Assembly (NCBI GenBank): GCA_965262455.1
Contig: CBDHFH010000008.1
Location: 682,001 to 746,000, forward strand
From: UBA1858 sp965262455
GTDB taxonomy: Bacteria; Pseudomonadota; Gammaproteobacteria; UBA4575
Reading direction: 5' to 3'
Length of the DNA: 64,000 nt
Each line of letters begins with the position of its first letter. Within the stretch, counting starts at the first letter, position 1. This document shows, one piece after another, positions 8,670-18,414 of the stretch. The translations under genes and the position numbers were made by a program. Under the pieces are notes generated by a model. It saw nothing but the letters and a program-made list of their open reading frames with translations, did no database searches and was not told where the DNA came from.

Positions 8670-8915
8670 CTATACAAATTTTTGATATTTTTTGATGAAT
8701 TCTTCTTCATCTATCTCGGCATCTTCCACAGAGATATTATTAATGCGTCGATCAGGGATTTTGCGGCGATCCTTGAGAATCACGAGCCCTTCTTTAGTTT
8801 TAAAGGGAAATCCGACAGAACTATGCAAACTGCGACGGTCTTCTTTTATACGGCGATTAGTATTTTGATCAACCATTTTATCATTTTTTTGATTTTTTTC
8901 TTCCAAGACGCTCAC
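8670..8915 (-). CDS. Small DRR-repeat protein (same family as 23944-24144)
   Basis: An 81-aa charged protein, function unknown. It contains NRRIKEDRR early, then VGFPFKTKEGLVILKDRR, KIPDRRINN, and an acidic tail. The order RR/DRR - FPF(T/K) - G(L/V) - DRR - DRR recurs in the 66-aa protein at 23944-24144, so the two are paralogues. The paired DRR motifs suggest a charged contact surface, perhaps for nucleic acid or an acidic partner; this is inference only. It precedes the divergently oriented EAL gene by about 200 bp. Confidence 0.6.
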   Translation of the reverse strand: MSVLEEKNQKNDKMVDQNTNRRIKEDRRSLHSSVGFPFKTKEGLVILKDRRKIPDRRINNISVEDAEIDEEEFIKKYQKFV

Positions 8916-9117
8916 CTATTCTGCCTAATACTCCAGTTATCTTCGAATATACATATCTATGACTGACAGATTCATCTACAGAGACAATCACACACATAAA
9001 TCGGATTATTGGTCATCTATTAGTGACGGATTTCACAGTTATTTCAAGCAGTTGCGCCATTAAATAATTTTAAAACAATGCCGATAAACTATCTCGGTAC
9101 CTACCAAAAATCCAATC

Positions 9118-10422
9118 ATGTTATTAAATGCCCTCAAGCAAAAAACACAAAATCTTGATGCGATTACAAATGTATTAGATAGAGTAACGTTCTTAGACGT
9201 GCTTGAGAAAATTGTTTCTAATCACCCTGCTGCTGACAAATATGTTTTTGGTCTCGCTAATATTGAGCAATTTAAGTTAATCAATTACTCGCATGGCAAC
9301 AAAGCAGGTGACTATGCGCTAAATATTGTTGCACAGACAATGTCTTTAGAATTAGATAAAAATACCATCATAGGCCGTTTGGGCAATGATGAATTTGGAT
9401 TTATTTGCGAGGACAAGCAAATAGCCCAAATTCAGTCCAGTTGTGAATCATTAAACTTTTCACTGGGACATGCACCGGTCAAATGGAATGGTAAAAATTT
9501 AAGGTTGCATATTAAGTTTGGTCTAGTCAGTATCAATGACGATACGCAAGACTGTGACCAATTACTTCGCCATGCAAACGAGGCAATATACACAGCTCAA
9601 TACGATGGTTGTGACACGGTATGTGAATATAAAGAGGAAAATACTGCAATCTTGCGTCGCAGTGGAAACATGCATGAAGCCATGACACTACAACGTTGGA
9701 TTGCCAATGATCAATTCTTACTATACGTGCAACCGATTGTGTATTTGGCTACACCCAAGAAAGCGAGTCATTTTGAATTATTGCTGCGCGGCAAAACTGA
9801 TGAAGGGGACGTCATTTCACCAGGCAAGCTCATCGAAGCTGCTGAAGATTTTAACTTGACGCCGATGCTAGACAAATGGGTTATCAGAAATCTTTTTAAA
9901 TGGATTAAAAAGTCAGGTGATACAGTTCCATCGAAATATCGATTTTCTCTTAACTTGTCTGCACTATCGATTAACGACAGCGATTTAAGTAACTATATAA
10001 TTAATCTCGCACAGCGAGAAGATATTAATCCACGAAAAATAAATATTGAGATCACTGAGCGTGTCGCTATTAGCAATATTAAACGCTGCTATGATTTTAT
10101 GGTGGCGCTAAAAAAAGAGGGTTTTACATTTTCATTAGATGATTTTGGCACAGGATACTGTTCATTCAAGTATATTCAAACACTGCCTTTTGATGTGATT
10201 AAAATTGATGGTTCATTTATCAAAGATATTGACACCAATGAACAAAACAAAATTATCGCAAAGGCCGTAACGGACATCGCCAAAGCTTATGGTAGAAAAA
10301 CGGTCGCAGAATATATTGAGAACGAGACTATCGCTAATATTGCCAATCAAATAGGCATTGACTATGGCCAAGGATATTACTTTTCCAAACCCTTCCCTAT
10401 TGGATTACTATCTGCCAAGTAA
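9118..10422 (+). CDS. Degenerate GGDEF + EAL domain protein (likely c-di-GMP phosphodiesterase)
   Basis: 434 aa, cytoplasmic, no membrane segment or sensor domain. Residues about 20-175 are a GGDEF fold in which the active-site loop reads GRLGNDEFGF, so cyclase activity is doubtful. Residues about 190-430 are an EAL domain with the catalytic set visible: FELLLRG (the EAL position), LNLSA, INIEITERV, LDDFGTGY, VIKIDGSF, AEYIE and DYGQGYYFSKP. This is the pattern of an active phosphodiesterase that hydrolyses c-di-GMP to pGpG, with the GGDEF part possibly regulatory. No clear ribosome binding site precedes the ATG. It meets typA tail to tail, stops 1 bp apart. Confidence 0.9.
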   Translation: MLLNALKQKTQNLDAITNVLDRVTFLDVLEKIVSNHPAADKYVFGLANIEQFKLINYSHGNKAGDYALNIVAQTMSLELDKNTIIGRLGNDEFGFICEDKQIAQIQSSCESLNFSLGHAPVKWNGKNLRLHIKFGLVSINDDTQDCDQLLRHANEAIYTAQYDGCDTVCEYKEENTAILRRSGNMHEAMTLQRWIANDQFLLYVQPIVYLATPKKASHFELLLRGKTDEGDVISPGKLIEAAEDFNLTPMLDKWVIRNLFKWIKKSGDTVPSKYRFSLNLSALSINDSDLSNYIINLAQREDINPRKINIEITERVAISNIKRCYDFMVALKKEGFTFSLDDFGTGYCSFKYIQTLPFDVIKIDGSFIKDIDTNEQNKIIAKAVTDIAKAYGRKTVAEYIENETIANIANQIGIDYGQGYYFSKPFPIGLLSAK

Positions 10423-10423
10423 A

Positions 10424-12241
10424 CTAACTTGCTTTTTTAGATGAACGCTTTCTTTCGTGTTCTTTTAAAAACTTTTTACGTATGCGAATGTTTTCAGGTG
10501 TCACTTCAACCAGTTCATCGTCATCAATAAATTCCAAGGCATACTCTAGGCTCACAGGAATCGGTGGTGTTAACACAATATTCTCATCACTTCCAGATGC
10601 ACGCACATTAGTTAATTGTTTACCTTTAAGAGCATTTACCGTCAGGTCATTATCGCGTGAGTGAATACCAATCACCATACCTTCATAGATTTCTTCACCA
10701 TGACCAATCATCATACGACCGCGTTCCTGCAAACTATATAAAGCATATCCAGCCGCTTTGCCCTGGCCATTTGAAATAAGTACACCTTGAGCCCTTTGCC
10801 CTATTCCACTTGGTGAAGCCACACCATAACGATCAAATACGCTATATATCAATCCAGTGCCTGAAGTGAGCGTCATAAAGTCAGTGCGGAATCCAATCAG
10901 GCCACGCGCGGGAATAATGTAATCCAGTCTTACTCTTCCTTTGCCATCAGGTTCCATATTTTTTAGTTCACCGCGACGTTCACCTAACTGTTCCATCACT
11001 GCGCCCTGATGATCCGCTTCTACATCGACAGTAAGTTGTTCGAAAGGCTCCATTAACACACCATTTTCCTCACGTGTGATAACTTCAGGCCGACCCACCG
11101 CGAGTTCATAACCTTCACGACGCATAGTTTCTATTAATACTGAAAGGTGTAACTCTCCCCGACCAGACACCCGGTATTTTTCACTGTTCTCAATCACATC
11201 AACGCGTAGGGCAACATTATGCTTTAACTCCTGTTGCAGTCTGTCCCAGATATTACGACTGGTGACATACTTACCTTCTTTTCCCGCAAAGGGCGAAGCA
11301 TTTGCTTGAAAAGTCATGCTAATGGTTGGCTCATCAACACTAAGTGCTGGTAGTGCTTCAACGGCATCAGGGTGGCAAATCGTGTCAGAAATATCGAGTG
11401 GATCTATCCCTGTAACAGCGACAATATCGCCCGCCGCGGCTTTATCAGTTTCAATACGCTCCAATCCATGGAAACCTAAGATCTGTAATATTTTACCTTT
11501 GCGTGGCTGGCCTTCTCTATCGACGATCGTCACCGATGTATTAGGTGCAATTTCACCTCGCTTGATCCGCCCTATACCAATGACTCCAACATAGTTGTTG
11601 TAATCGAGTGTTGATACCTGCATCTGAAAAGGCCCGGTGGCATCCACATCTGGCGCATTTACATGTTCGATAATGGCCTCGAGCAGAGGTGTCATATCAC
11701 CATCGCGAGCATCTGCATCAAGATTCGCGTAGCCATTAATTGCCGAGGCATACACCACAGGGAAATCAAGCTGTTCATCTGTGGCCCCAAGTCGATCAAA
11801 CAAATCAAAGGTACGGTCAAGTACCCAATCGGGGCGTGCCCCGTCTCGATCAATCTTATTAATTACAACAATTGGGCAAAATCCCATGTTGAACGCTTTT
11901 TGCGTGACAAAACGTGTTTGTGGCATTGGACCTTCAACGGCATCGACTAATAGCAATACTGAGTCAACCATTGACAGTACTCGCTCGACTTCGCCACCAA
12001 AATCAGCATGTCCAGGTGTATCAACAATATTGATTCGATAGTCATTCCAGCGGATGGCAGTGTTTTTAGATAGGATAGTGATACCGCGCTCTTTTTCTAA
12101 ATCATTAGAGTCCATCACTCGCGTTTGCGGTATGGCGCGTTCATCAAACGTACCGGACTGCTGTAACAACTGATCAACCAAGGTTGTTTTACCATGGTCA
12201 ACATGGGCAATAATGGCAATATTACGTAGCTTGTTGGTCAC
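10424..12241 (-). CDS. typA: Ribosome-associated GTPase BipA/TypA
   Basis: 605 aa, the usual length. G-domain motifs in order: AHVDHGKTTL (G1), RGITI (G2), DTPGHADFGGEV (G3), NKIDRDGA (G4). The remainder follows the EF-G-like domain plan and ends with the BipA C-terminal region (PARGLIGFRTDF, SNGQGKAAGYALYSLQERG). BipA binds the 70S ribosome and is needed for ribosome assembly and stress or cold adaptation. It is monocistronic here, with nearly 200 bp of AT-rich sequence before the next upstream gene. Confidence 0.98.
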   Translation of the reverse strand: MTNKLRNIAIIAHVDHGKTTLVDQLLQQSGTFDERAIPQTRVMDSNDLEKERGITILSKNTAIRWNDYRINIVDTPGHADFGGEVERVLSMVDSVLLLVDAVEGPMPQTRFVTQKAFNMGFCPIVVINKIDRDGARPDWVLDRTFDLFDRLGATDEQLDFPVVYASAINGYANLDADARDGDMTPLLEAIIEHVNAPDVDATGPFQMQVSTLDYNNYVGVIGIGRIKRGEIAPNTSVTIVDREGQPRKGKILQILGFHGLERIETDKAAAGDIVAVTGIDPLDISDTICHPDAVEALPALSVDEPTISMTFQANASPFAGKEGKYVTSRNIWDRLQQELKHNVALRVDVIENSEKYRVSGRGELHLSVLIETMRREGYELAVGRPEVITREENGVLMEPFEQLTVDVEADHQGAVMEQLGERRGELKNMEPDGKGRVRLDYIIPARGLIGFRTDFMTLTSGTGLIYSVFDRYGVASPSGIGQRAQGVLISNGQGKAAGYALYSLQERGRMMIGHGEEIYEGMVIGIHSRDNDLTVNALKGKQLTNVRASGSDENIVLTPPIPVSLEYALEFIDDDELVEVTPENIRIRKKFLKEHERKRSSKKAS

Positions 12242-12439
12242 GTGCGAATCCTTGCATTTAAGTAGCAGTGCATAGCTACTAAATTAATTAGAGTTAAGGT
12301 TGAATCAAATTGCGCGCGATTATACATGCCCATTAGTGAATTAATAGCTAACAGCGCTTATTAGACGGGTTAATCAAATAACCCACTCGAGAATAGTGAA
12401 AATTACAATATATAATTTACATTAATATATTTATATAAC

Positions 12440-13021
12440 TTATTGTATTTTATATTTTTCTCGATGAGCTACAACGCATTTATGCAAGGCTCGCAAACCT
12501 TTCACATAGGCTTTGCCAGTCTCGACGAAGTAATTCACTTTGCGTGGAAGCTCGCCACCTAAGTCTTGATTGGCCATTGATAGTTGATGTGAGTCGATAT
12601 ATTCTTGAATGAATTGTATGTTGGCTGAGCCAACATCACACGATGATGAAATGATTGCACCACCTCCAAACACTTTCAACTCAAGTAAATTTTTATTTGC
12701 ACCCATAGAATCAAACTGTTTCAACATATAATCCATTGAGTAACTTCCGAATCTAAATAAATCTTCAGGAAGGCTTTTGCCAATCTCGTAGTCACTGCCC
12801 GGTATCATGAAATGGTTCATGCCTCCAATTCCATGCGCGGCATCCCATACACATACTGATATACATGACCCAAGTACGGTAGAAATCACTTCATCTTTAT
12901 TTGTAATGTAAAGACCACCGGGTGAAATTGTCACCACTGTTTTTTTTAATTTTTTATCGTAATGCTTTTTGATATGGCAAGGGCTTGCAACCTCAAATCC
13001 ATTTTCTTTATTGTTTCCCAT
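12440..13021 (-). CDS. cheD: CheD-type chemoreceptor glutamine deamidase
   Basis: 193 aa. Contains the CheD core: ISTVLGSCISVCVWD with the catalytic Cys, then GIGGMNHFMIPG with the catalytic His, and VFGGGAII. CheD deamidates glutamines of chemoreceptors and modulates CheC-type phosphatases. The gene stands apart from any chemotaxis operon and is followed upstream by an HDOD gene on the same strand (19 bp gap), so the pair is probably cotranscribed. Whether it acts on chemotaxis or on another signalling system cannot be told from this window. Confidence 0.9.
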   Translation of the reverse strand: MGNNKENGFEVASPCHIKKHYDKKLKKTVVTISPGGLYITNKDEVISTVLGSCISVCVWDAAHGIGGMNHFMIPGSDYEIGKSLPEDLFRFGSYSMDYMLKQFDSMGANKNLLELKVFGGGAIISSSCDVGSANIQFIQEYIDSHQLSMANQDLGGELPRKVNYFVETGKAYVKGLRALHKCVVAHREKYKIQ

Positions 13022-13040
13022 ATTTAATTACTCGTATCGC

Positions 13041-13901
13041 TTAACTTAAAGCATCCAACATAATGCTTTTATTGCGAGCATAGCTTTGTTCAACTCGTTC
13101 ACAAATTGCTTTTATATCAGTGAGATTGTCATTAAATTGCTTGCGCAAATTGTCACTTACAGGCGCGATATCATTTAATTTTTCGCTGCGAATTTCTGTT
13201 AATATGGCTAAAATATTGGCCATATTAATTGTTAAAACTTCTTGTTGAAATGAGGTCGCATTTTCATAGTCATGATGATGCGCAATACATGCTTGCAAAA
13301 TGGGAGGAAAATTCCACATACGCGCTAATTCCAAACCCACATCAGCATGTGTGAAACCAAACACCTCCTGCTCCACTTGGCATTGATCAAGCTCTTCGTA
13401 ACTGTCAATGCACCTCTCTAACACTTCAATTGATTGTTGTTTTCTATGCGAAAATAACACTAACTGGCCAATATCATGCAGTAAGCCTGCGGCATAGAGT
13501 GCACCTGATGCTTTTAAATTAAAGTTGGCTGCTATTTCTAGCGCCGAGTGAGCACACAAGATGCTATGGTTCCAGAAGTCTCGCATGGTGATTAGTGTCT
13601 CAGGTATACCGTGAAAAGTTTCACTGGCAGAAACACTCAACGCCATACGAAACAATTCTGTTGTACCGACTCGACTAAAGGCATCTTCAATTTCACTAAT
13701 TTGTTGTGAGAACCCATAATATGGGCTGTTGGCTAGTTTAAGTAATTTTGTAGTTAAGACTGGATCTTGTTGAATAATGTCTGCAATACTTTTACCCGTG
13801 GACGTTTCATCATCTATGACATCACATAATTTGATGGCAACTGGAGAAAATGCATTTAGCTCAGTCGCTAACTTTGCAATATCATGTGCTGTTTCGTTCA
13901 T
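13041..13901 (-). CDS. HDOD domain signalling protein
   Basis: 286 aa. The HDOD (HD-related output) domain spans residues about 15-215: DIIQQDPVLTTKLLKLANSPYYG, then the HD-like LYAAGLLHDIGQLVLFS and FGFTHADVGLELARMWNFP. HDOD proteins lack the full HD catalytic set and usually act as signalling adaptors in motility, biofilm and c-di-GMP networks. It lies directly upstream of cheD in the same orientation, which supports a signalling role. Start is the ATG opening MNETAHDIAKLA. Confidence 0.9.
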   Translation of the reverse strand: MNETAHDIAKLATELNAFSPVAIKLCDVIDDETSTGKSIADIIQQDPVLTTKLLKLANSPYYGFSQQISEIEDAFSRVGTTELFRMALSVSASETFHGIPETLITMRDFWNHSILCAHSALEIAANFNLKASGALYAAGLLHDIGQLVLFSHRKQQSIEVLERCIDSYEELDQCQVEQEVFGFTHADVGLELARMWNFPPILQACIAHHHDYENATSFQQEVLTINMANILAILTEIRSEKLNDIAPVSDNLRKQFNDNLTDIKAICERVEQSYARNKSIMLDALS

Positions 13902-14043
13902 GACTTAATAATGATTCGAATGTGATAAGGAATAAACGAGACATAACCATATAAAGTATCAGTATATATCGTAGAATAATTAATTTTTGCATCTAATTGA
14001 TTAATATTAATTTTATATTATGTCAATCTATTAAAGGATGAGT

Positions 14044-14796
14044 ATGATTTTTCGGCAACTATTCGAGCCCACATCCAGCACCTATACCTATTTGCTTGGC
14101 TGTGAAGAAACAGGTCAATGCGCATTAATTGACAGCGTCATCGATACAACGCAACGTGATCTCGAAGCGATCAAGCAACTCGATCTTGAGTTAGTTTATA
14201 CCATCGACACACATATTCATGCTGATCATTTAACAGCTGCCACCAAGTTAAAAAAACTCGTCAATAGCCAAATAATATATCCGAATAACTGTCAGCTACC
14301 CTGCATGGATATTGGTGCCAAAGAAGGTGAAGCTATAAAAATAGGCCATATTACCTTGCACCCTTTATTTACTCCGGGACACACCGATCATCATTTTGCT
14401 TATCTGTTTGAAACCAACACCCAGCAGATGGTGTTTACTGGTGATGCACTATTAATTGAAGCGTGCGGACGAACCGATTTTCAGTCGGGTGATGCTACTA
14501 CCTTGTATAACAGTATTCATAACAAAATATTTAGTTTGCCGAATGATACCTTGGTTTATCCCGGGCATGATTATTCGGGACGATTAGTATCGACTGTGCT
14601 GCAAGAAAAACAACGTAATCCAAGGCTCGGTAATGATCGACCTCTGCATGAGTTTGTCGAAATTATGGATAACCTTGATTTACCTTATCCTAAAAAAATT
14701 GATTTTGCCGCACCTGGTAATGAAGATTGTGGGATTTGTCCAGACAATACACCCGAAGAGTTACGTGCGCCTTGTGATATTCATGATCAAGGCTAG
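14044..14796 (+). CDS. Persulfide dioxygenase-like metallo-beta-lactamase fold protein (ETHE1/PDO type)
   Basis: 250 aa. Starts MIFRQLFEPTSSTYTYLLG, the usual opening of bacterial persulfide dioxygenases. I therefore prefer the ATG at 14044 (AAGGATGAGT before it) to the in-frame ATG at 14038, which overlaps the ribosome binding site. Metal-ligand motifs: DTHIHADHLTA (HxHxDH), FTPGHTDHH, VFTGDALLIEACGRTDF and YPGHDYSG. The family is a mononuclear Fe(II) enzyme that oxidises glutathione persulfide to sulfite in the cytosol and so clears sulfane sulfur. No rhodanese or sulfide:quinone reductase gene lies next to it here. It ends 3 bp from the convergent HTH gene. Confidence 0.88.
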   Translation: MIFRQLFEPTSSTYTYLLGCEETGQCALIDSVIDTTQRDLEAIKQLDLELVYTIDTHIHADHLTAATKLKKLVNSQIIYPNNCQLPCMDIGAKEGEAIKIGHITLHPLFTPGHTDHHFAYLFETNTQQMVFTGDALLIEACGRTDFQSGDATTLYNSIHNKIFSLPNDTLVYPGHDYSGRLVSTVLQEKQRNPRLGNDRPLHEFVEIMDNLDLPYPKKIDFAAPGNEDCGICPDNTPEELRAPCDIHDQG

Positions 14797-14799
14797 TGA

Positions 14800-15375
14800 C
14801 TAACCCGTTTTTCGACGACGATTGACATGTTGCACACTACCCAATCGATTATGATTTGCGTAGCGATTAAACCGCAGTTTCAATTCTTTAATTGCTTGTG
14901 TTCTTTCACGTGTGCGTCCACCTCGTATCGCGTCAACTAAAGCTAACAGCTCATATAGTGTCGCATCAAGTCGTGCCGCATCCGGTACAGATGGATAAAG
15001 AGGTCTGAATGCAATGCCTTGCGTTTTACTATTTTCGTCAGGCCACACTGGCGGGTTGCTACCATCATAAATCACTCGATCACAAAGTGGTTTAGCCGCA
15101 TAAGACGTAGGTATTCCGACACACAGCTCACCTCGTTCTGGTGCAAACGCGTACTTCACGCCGTAAACAATAAATTCTTCAAGATTTTTTGCGTCGGGCA
15201 TGATGGTTTCTCCTTTATCCATCATCAATCCCGCATTGTATGCACGCTTCATCGCTGCATGAATTTCTGATGAACTCATGCATAATTGCATCGCAAGCCG
15301 GCTGTATACCCAGTCCATGTCACCTTGGGCAACCAGTTTGAGTAATACTAATATATCTTGAGGTTTTAAATTCAT
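14800..15375 (-). CDS. Winged-HTH transcriptional regulator-like protein
   Basis: 191 aa from the ATG at 15375 (opening MNLKPQDILVLLKLVAQGD); the longer frame from a TTG is less likely. The first ~65 residues look like a winged helix (WVYSRLAMQLCMSSSEIHAAMKRAYNAGLM). The middle (VYGVKYAFAPERGELCVGIPTSYAAKPLC) and C-terminal helices are of unknown role, ending in a basic tail. A 19-bp perfect palindrome sits 7 bp upstream of the start codon (15382-15400), suggesting autorepression. The regulon is unknown. Confidence 0.65.
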   Translation of the reverse strand: MNLKPQDILVLLKLVAQGDMDWVYSRLAMQLCMSSSEIHAAMKRAYNAGLMMDKGETIMPDAKNLEEFIVYGVKYAFAPERGELCVGIPTSYAAKPLCDRVIYDGSNPPVWPDENSKTQGIAFRPLYPSVPDAARLDATLYELLALVDAIRGGRTRERTQAIKELKLRFNRYANHNRLGSVQHVNRRRKTG

Positions 15376-15381
15376 AACAAA

Positions 15382-15400
15382 TATTCGCAATTAGCGAATA
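15382..15400. promoter_or_regulatory. Perfect palindrome in the leader of the HTH gene, likely operator
   Basis: TATTCGC-AATTA-GCGAATA: 7-bp arms with a 5-bp centre, immediately upstream of the HTH gene start at 15375. Position and symmetry fit a dimeric repressor site. Confidence 0.5.
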
Positions 15401-15532
15401 ATTAATACCTCACATGCCGATCAAAACAACACTAAATCTGAATGAAATGCCAATAAATCCTATGAGCGGACAAATTTTTATTGCAAACTTGCTTGTATTC
15501 ACACTTCACCAGACAAAATAAATTAGTCGACT

Positions 15533-16534
15533 ATGGATCCGCTGACTCAAGGGGCACTTGGAGCAAGCCTGCCACAATCACTTAGCAATAAAAAAACAGT
15601 CCTGTTAGCTGGCATATTAGGGTTTATTTCCGGTATGGCCCCTGATCTTGATGTATTCATTCGCTCAAATTCAGATCCATTACTATTTCTTGAATACCAT
15701 CGTCAATTCACACACTCGTTAGTGTTTATTCCTATTGGAGGCTTTATTTGTGCATGTTTACTTTATGCATTAATCGCACGACATAGTTCACTCAACTTCA
15801 AGCAAACCTATTTATTCTGCACTTTAGGATATGCCACTCATGGCTTACTCGATTCTTGCACCAGTTATGGTACCCAGTTGTTATGGCCATTTAGCAATCA
15901 TCGCTACTCATGGGACACCATATCAATCATCGATCCAATACTCACTGTTCCGCTGCTATTACTGGTTATTTTATCAATGCTATTCAAACAATCTAAATTT
16001 GCCTTGCTTGCTTTGATTTGGGTGGTTTGCTATCAGCTTGTTGGGTTGTATCAAAATCATCGTGCAACTGACATTGGCTGGCAACTGGCAGAGCAACGCG
16101 GCCATACTCCTATCAGGCTTGAAGCCAAACCAAGTTTTGCAAATATAATATTATGGAAAATCATTTATGAAGTTGAAGACGGCTTTCATGTTGATGGAGT
16201 CAGGGTTGGCCTGAAAACAAAGACATATCCTGGCACACTGATATCTAAGTTAGATGTTTCACGTGATTTCCCCTGGCTAGATCCACATTCACAACAAGCC
16301 AAAGATTTAACTCGATTCAGTTGGTTCTCACAGGGATATGTCGCTGTGGACCCAAATAATCCTCTAAGAGTCATCGATGCGCGCTATTCATTGTTACCCA
16401 ACGAAGCCAAAGGGCTTTGGAGTATTTGGTTAACACCTGCAGCATCTGATGATCAACATGTTGAATACCGCACAGATCGGCAAATAAACTCTGAAAAACG
16501 CGACCTGTTTATTGATATGTTATCAGGCAATTAA
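15533..16534 (+). CDS. Inner-membrane metal-dependent hydrolase, YdjM/DUF457 family
   Basis: 333 aa. The N-terminal ~180 residues hold the family pattern MDPLTQGALGAS, FISGMAPDLDVF, EYHRQFTHSLV and TLGYATHGLLDSCTSYGT, with conserved Asp/His that suggest metal binding. About four to five membrane segments are visible (e.g. SLVFIPIGGFICACLLYALI, TVPLLLLVILSMLF). The C-terminal ~130 residues are soluble. Members are annotated as membrane-bound metal-dependent hydrolases; the substrate is not established. It heads a + strand run with the putative glycosyltransferase and LpxR-like genes, suggesting envelope-related work. Confidence 0.85.
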   Translation: MDPLTQGALGASLPQSLSNKKTVLLAGILGFISGMAPDLDVFIRSNSDPLLFLEYHRQFTHSLVFIPIGGFICACLLYALIARHSSLNFKQTYLFCTLGYATHGLLDSCTSYGTQLLWPFSNHRYSWDTISIIDPILTVPLLLLVILSMLFKQSKFALLALIWVVCYQLVGLYQNHRATDIGWQLAEQRGHTPIRLEAKPSFANIILWKIIYEVEDGFHVDGVRVGLKTKTYPGTLISKLDVSRDFPWLDPHSQQAKDLTRFSWFSQGYVAVDPNNPLRVIDARYSLLPNEAKGLWSIWLTPAASDDQHVEYRTDRQINSEKRDLFIDMLSGN

Positions 16535-16549
16535 CATACCAGCCAAAGC

Positions 16550-17302
16550 ATGACTAATACAATCGTTCTGCAATCACACACTCAACCATTGCCAGCTACT
16601 TGGTTACAATCATGCATTGATTCTGTAAAGTCATGGGCCAAGAAAAATGCCTATGCCTACAAATTTTATGATGACGAATTATTTAACTTTATTGATCCGT
16701 CATTATTTACAAAACTTGATGCGCAACGCGTCATTGCTTCAGATCTAGCACGCCTGTATTTACTTCAGCACTATTTAGAGCAAGGCTATCATACAGTCAT
16801 TTGGTGTGATGCAGATTTTTTAATTTTTTCACAAGACAACTTCACTCTAACAGAAACAGAATTCGCATTAGGCCGAGAAGTGTGGATACAGCAAAATAGT
16901 GATAGCGATAAAAAATTAATCTGTAAGCGTAAAGTGCACAATGCTTTCCTAATGTTTAGGCAGAATAATGCTTTTTTACAATTTTATATCAATACAGCGC
17001 TACGATTACTTGAATTAAATACTGGATCTATGTCACCGCAATTTATTGGTCCTAAACTGCTAACAGCATTACATAATATTGCTCAGTTTCCAGTCAATGA
17101 AACAGCAGGCATGTTAAGTCCACTTGTCATCAAAGATATTATCCATGGTCAGGGGCCTGCATTAGATTTATTTTTAGTAAACTCTCATCATCCTATCTAT
17201 GCCGCTAACTTATGTAGCTCATTATCTCAACAAGGGCTAGTCACTGATGATGAAATGATAAAGTGTATCAACAAATTACTGTCCTCTGTCCTAAATGATT
17301 AG
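16550..17302 (+). CDS. Putative glycosyltransferase (DXD-containing)
   Basis: 250 aa, soluble. A short Rossmann-like start (NTIVLQSHTQPLPATWLQ), then SDLARLYLLQHYLEQGYHTVIWCDADFLIF. The DARLY-like segment followed by a DxD motif (CDADF) is the nucleotide-sugar binding pattern of the Gly_transf_sug/capsule-type glycosyltransferases. It starts 15 bp after the previous gene and its last 8 bp overlap the LpxR-like gene, so the three are likely one transcript. Donor and acceptor are unknown. Confidence 0.6.
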   Translation: MTNTIVLQSHTQPLPATWLQSCIDSVKSWAKKNAYAYKFYDDELFNFIDPSLFTKLDAQRVIASDLARLYLLQHYLEQGYHTVIWCDADFLIFSQDNFTLTETEFALGREVWIQQNSDSDKKLICKRKVHNAFLMFRQNNAFLQFYINTALRLLELNTGSMSPQFIGPKLLTALHNIAQFPVNETAGMLSPLVIKDIIHGQGPALDLFLVNSHHPIYAANLCSSLSQQGLVTDDEMIKCINKLLSSVLND

Positions 17303-18320
17303 ACAGTCCAACGTGATTAAATCTATTGCCAGAATAATAATTTTGCTATTCGTCACTATTGACGTATTTGCTAATGACATCTTTGCTAACCCATGCGTGC
17401 ATAGAGAAGCGTCAGTCATTATTGAAAATGACAGCGCATTAACATTAGGCGGCGGGACGGATCGCTTTTACTCTAGTGGCTTTGAAGCTGTGTATCGTTG
17501 TCAACACAATCCTGATAATGTTGATTATATTGCTAACCTGGCACATCGCAGTTTAAGCTGGTTTACTAATGATATTGAGATATTCAAAGTGAGCAGTGGA
17601 TTTAAACTCGGACAGAAGATTTATACCAGCTCAGATTTATCTCTGGAACCTCAAGAGATTGATACTGATCGTGATCGTCCTTATGCCGGTTGGAGTTATT
17701 TGAGTGTATTTTTCGAAGCAGAAACAATTTACGACCGTTATATCAAACATGAATTTAGCTTAGGCTGTATTGGGCCTTGCTCTCAAGCAGAAGAAATACA
17801 AACCGAATGGCATGAGTTGTTTGGCTTTGTAGAACCGGAAAGCTGGGATTTGCAAATCAGGAATCAACTTGCACTGCAATATTTCCTAGAGTACAAAACC
17901 AATCGTTATGAACTTACCCCGTTAGTGTCATTGCACCCCAGATATAAATTATCACTTGGCACGGCATTCAATGATATCTCTCTTGGTGGTGAATTTATTA
18001 TTGGTGATGAAAGTAATGAAATTATCAGCAAGCCAAATTACAAATACAATAAGTGGGAGTGGCAGGCATTTGTGCATAATGACATTAAATTTGTTGCATT
18101 CAACGGCACACTTGAAGGCTCACTATTCAATGACAACAGCCCACATACTGTCAGCCCTTCACGCGTTATATTAGAGAATGGTCTAGGGGTACGATTAAAT
18201 TATAATAATCGATATTTATTTGAATATCGTTTCGTTGGAAAGAGTACAGAAAACGAAGAACAAAGCTGGAAATTTTGGGATCATAAATATGGTAGCTTTG
18301 AATTTGGCTTCGGCTTTTAA
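17295..18320 (+). CDS. Lipid A deacylase LpxR-like (DUF2219) outer membrane protein
   Basis: 341 aa with a signal segment (IARIIILLFVTIDVFA). Family motifs: ASVIIENDSALTLGGGTDRFYSSGFE (Asn-Asp pair; the usual TNG is SSG here), KLGQKIYTSSDL, DTDRDRPYAGWSYLSVFF, and the active-site region TEWHELFGFVEPESWDLQ, where the His matches the catalytic His of LpxR. LpxR removes the 3'-acyloxyacyl group of lipid A in the outer membrane in a Ca-dependent way. The C-terminus ends in an aromatic residue (FEFGFGF), as outer-membrane barrels do. It overlaps the upstream gene by 8 bp. Confidence 0.85.
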   Translation: MIRQSNVIKSIARIIILLFVTIDVFANDIFANPCVHREASVIIENDSALTLGGGTDRFYSSGFEAVYRCQHNPDNVDYIANLAHRSLSWFTNDIEIFKVSSGFKLGQKIYTSSDLSLEPQEIDTDRDRPYAGWSYLSVFFEAETIYDRYIKHEFSLGCIGPCSQAEEIQTEWHELFGFVEPESWDLQIRNQLALQYFLEYKTNRYELTPLVSLHPRYKLSLGTAFNDISLGGEFIIGDESNEIISKPNYKYNKWEWQAFVHNDIKFVAFNGTLEGSLFNDNSPHTVSPSRVILENGLGVRLNYNNRYLFEYRFVGKSTENEEQSWKFWDHKYGSFEFGFGF

Positions 18321-18414
18321 GGCTTTATACACAGTCTGTACAAATTAATTTCATCACACAAATGCGACACAAGACATTATATCATAGATACATAATTACT
18401 AAGCCAATTCATTC

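Noticed and set aside
8661..8966. 101-codon plus-strand frame
   Set aside because: Phe/Ile-rich shadow of the DRR protein gene on the other strand, which has a better match to a second copy in the window.
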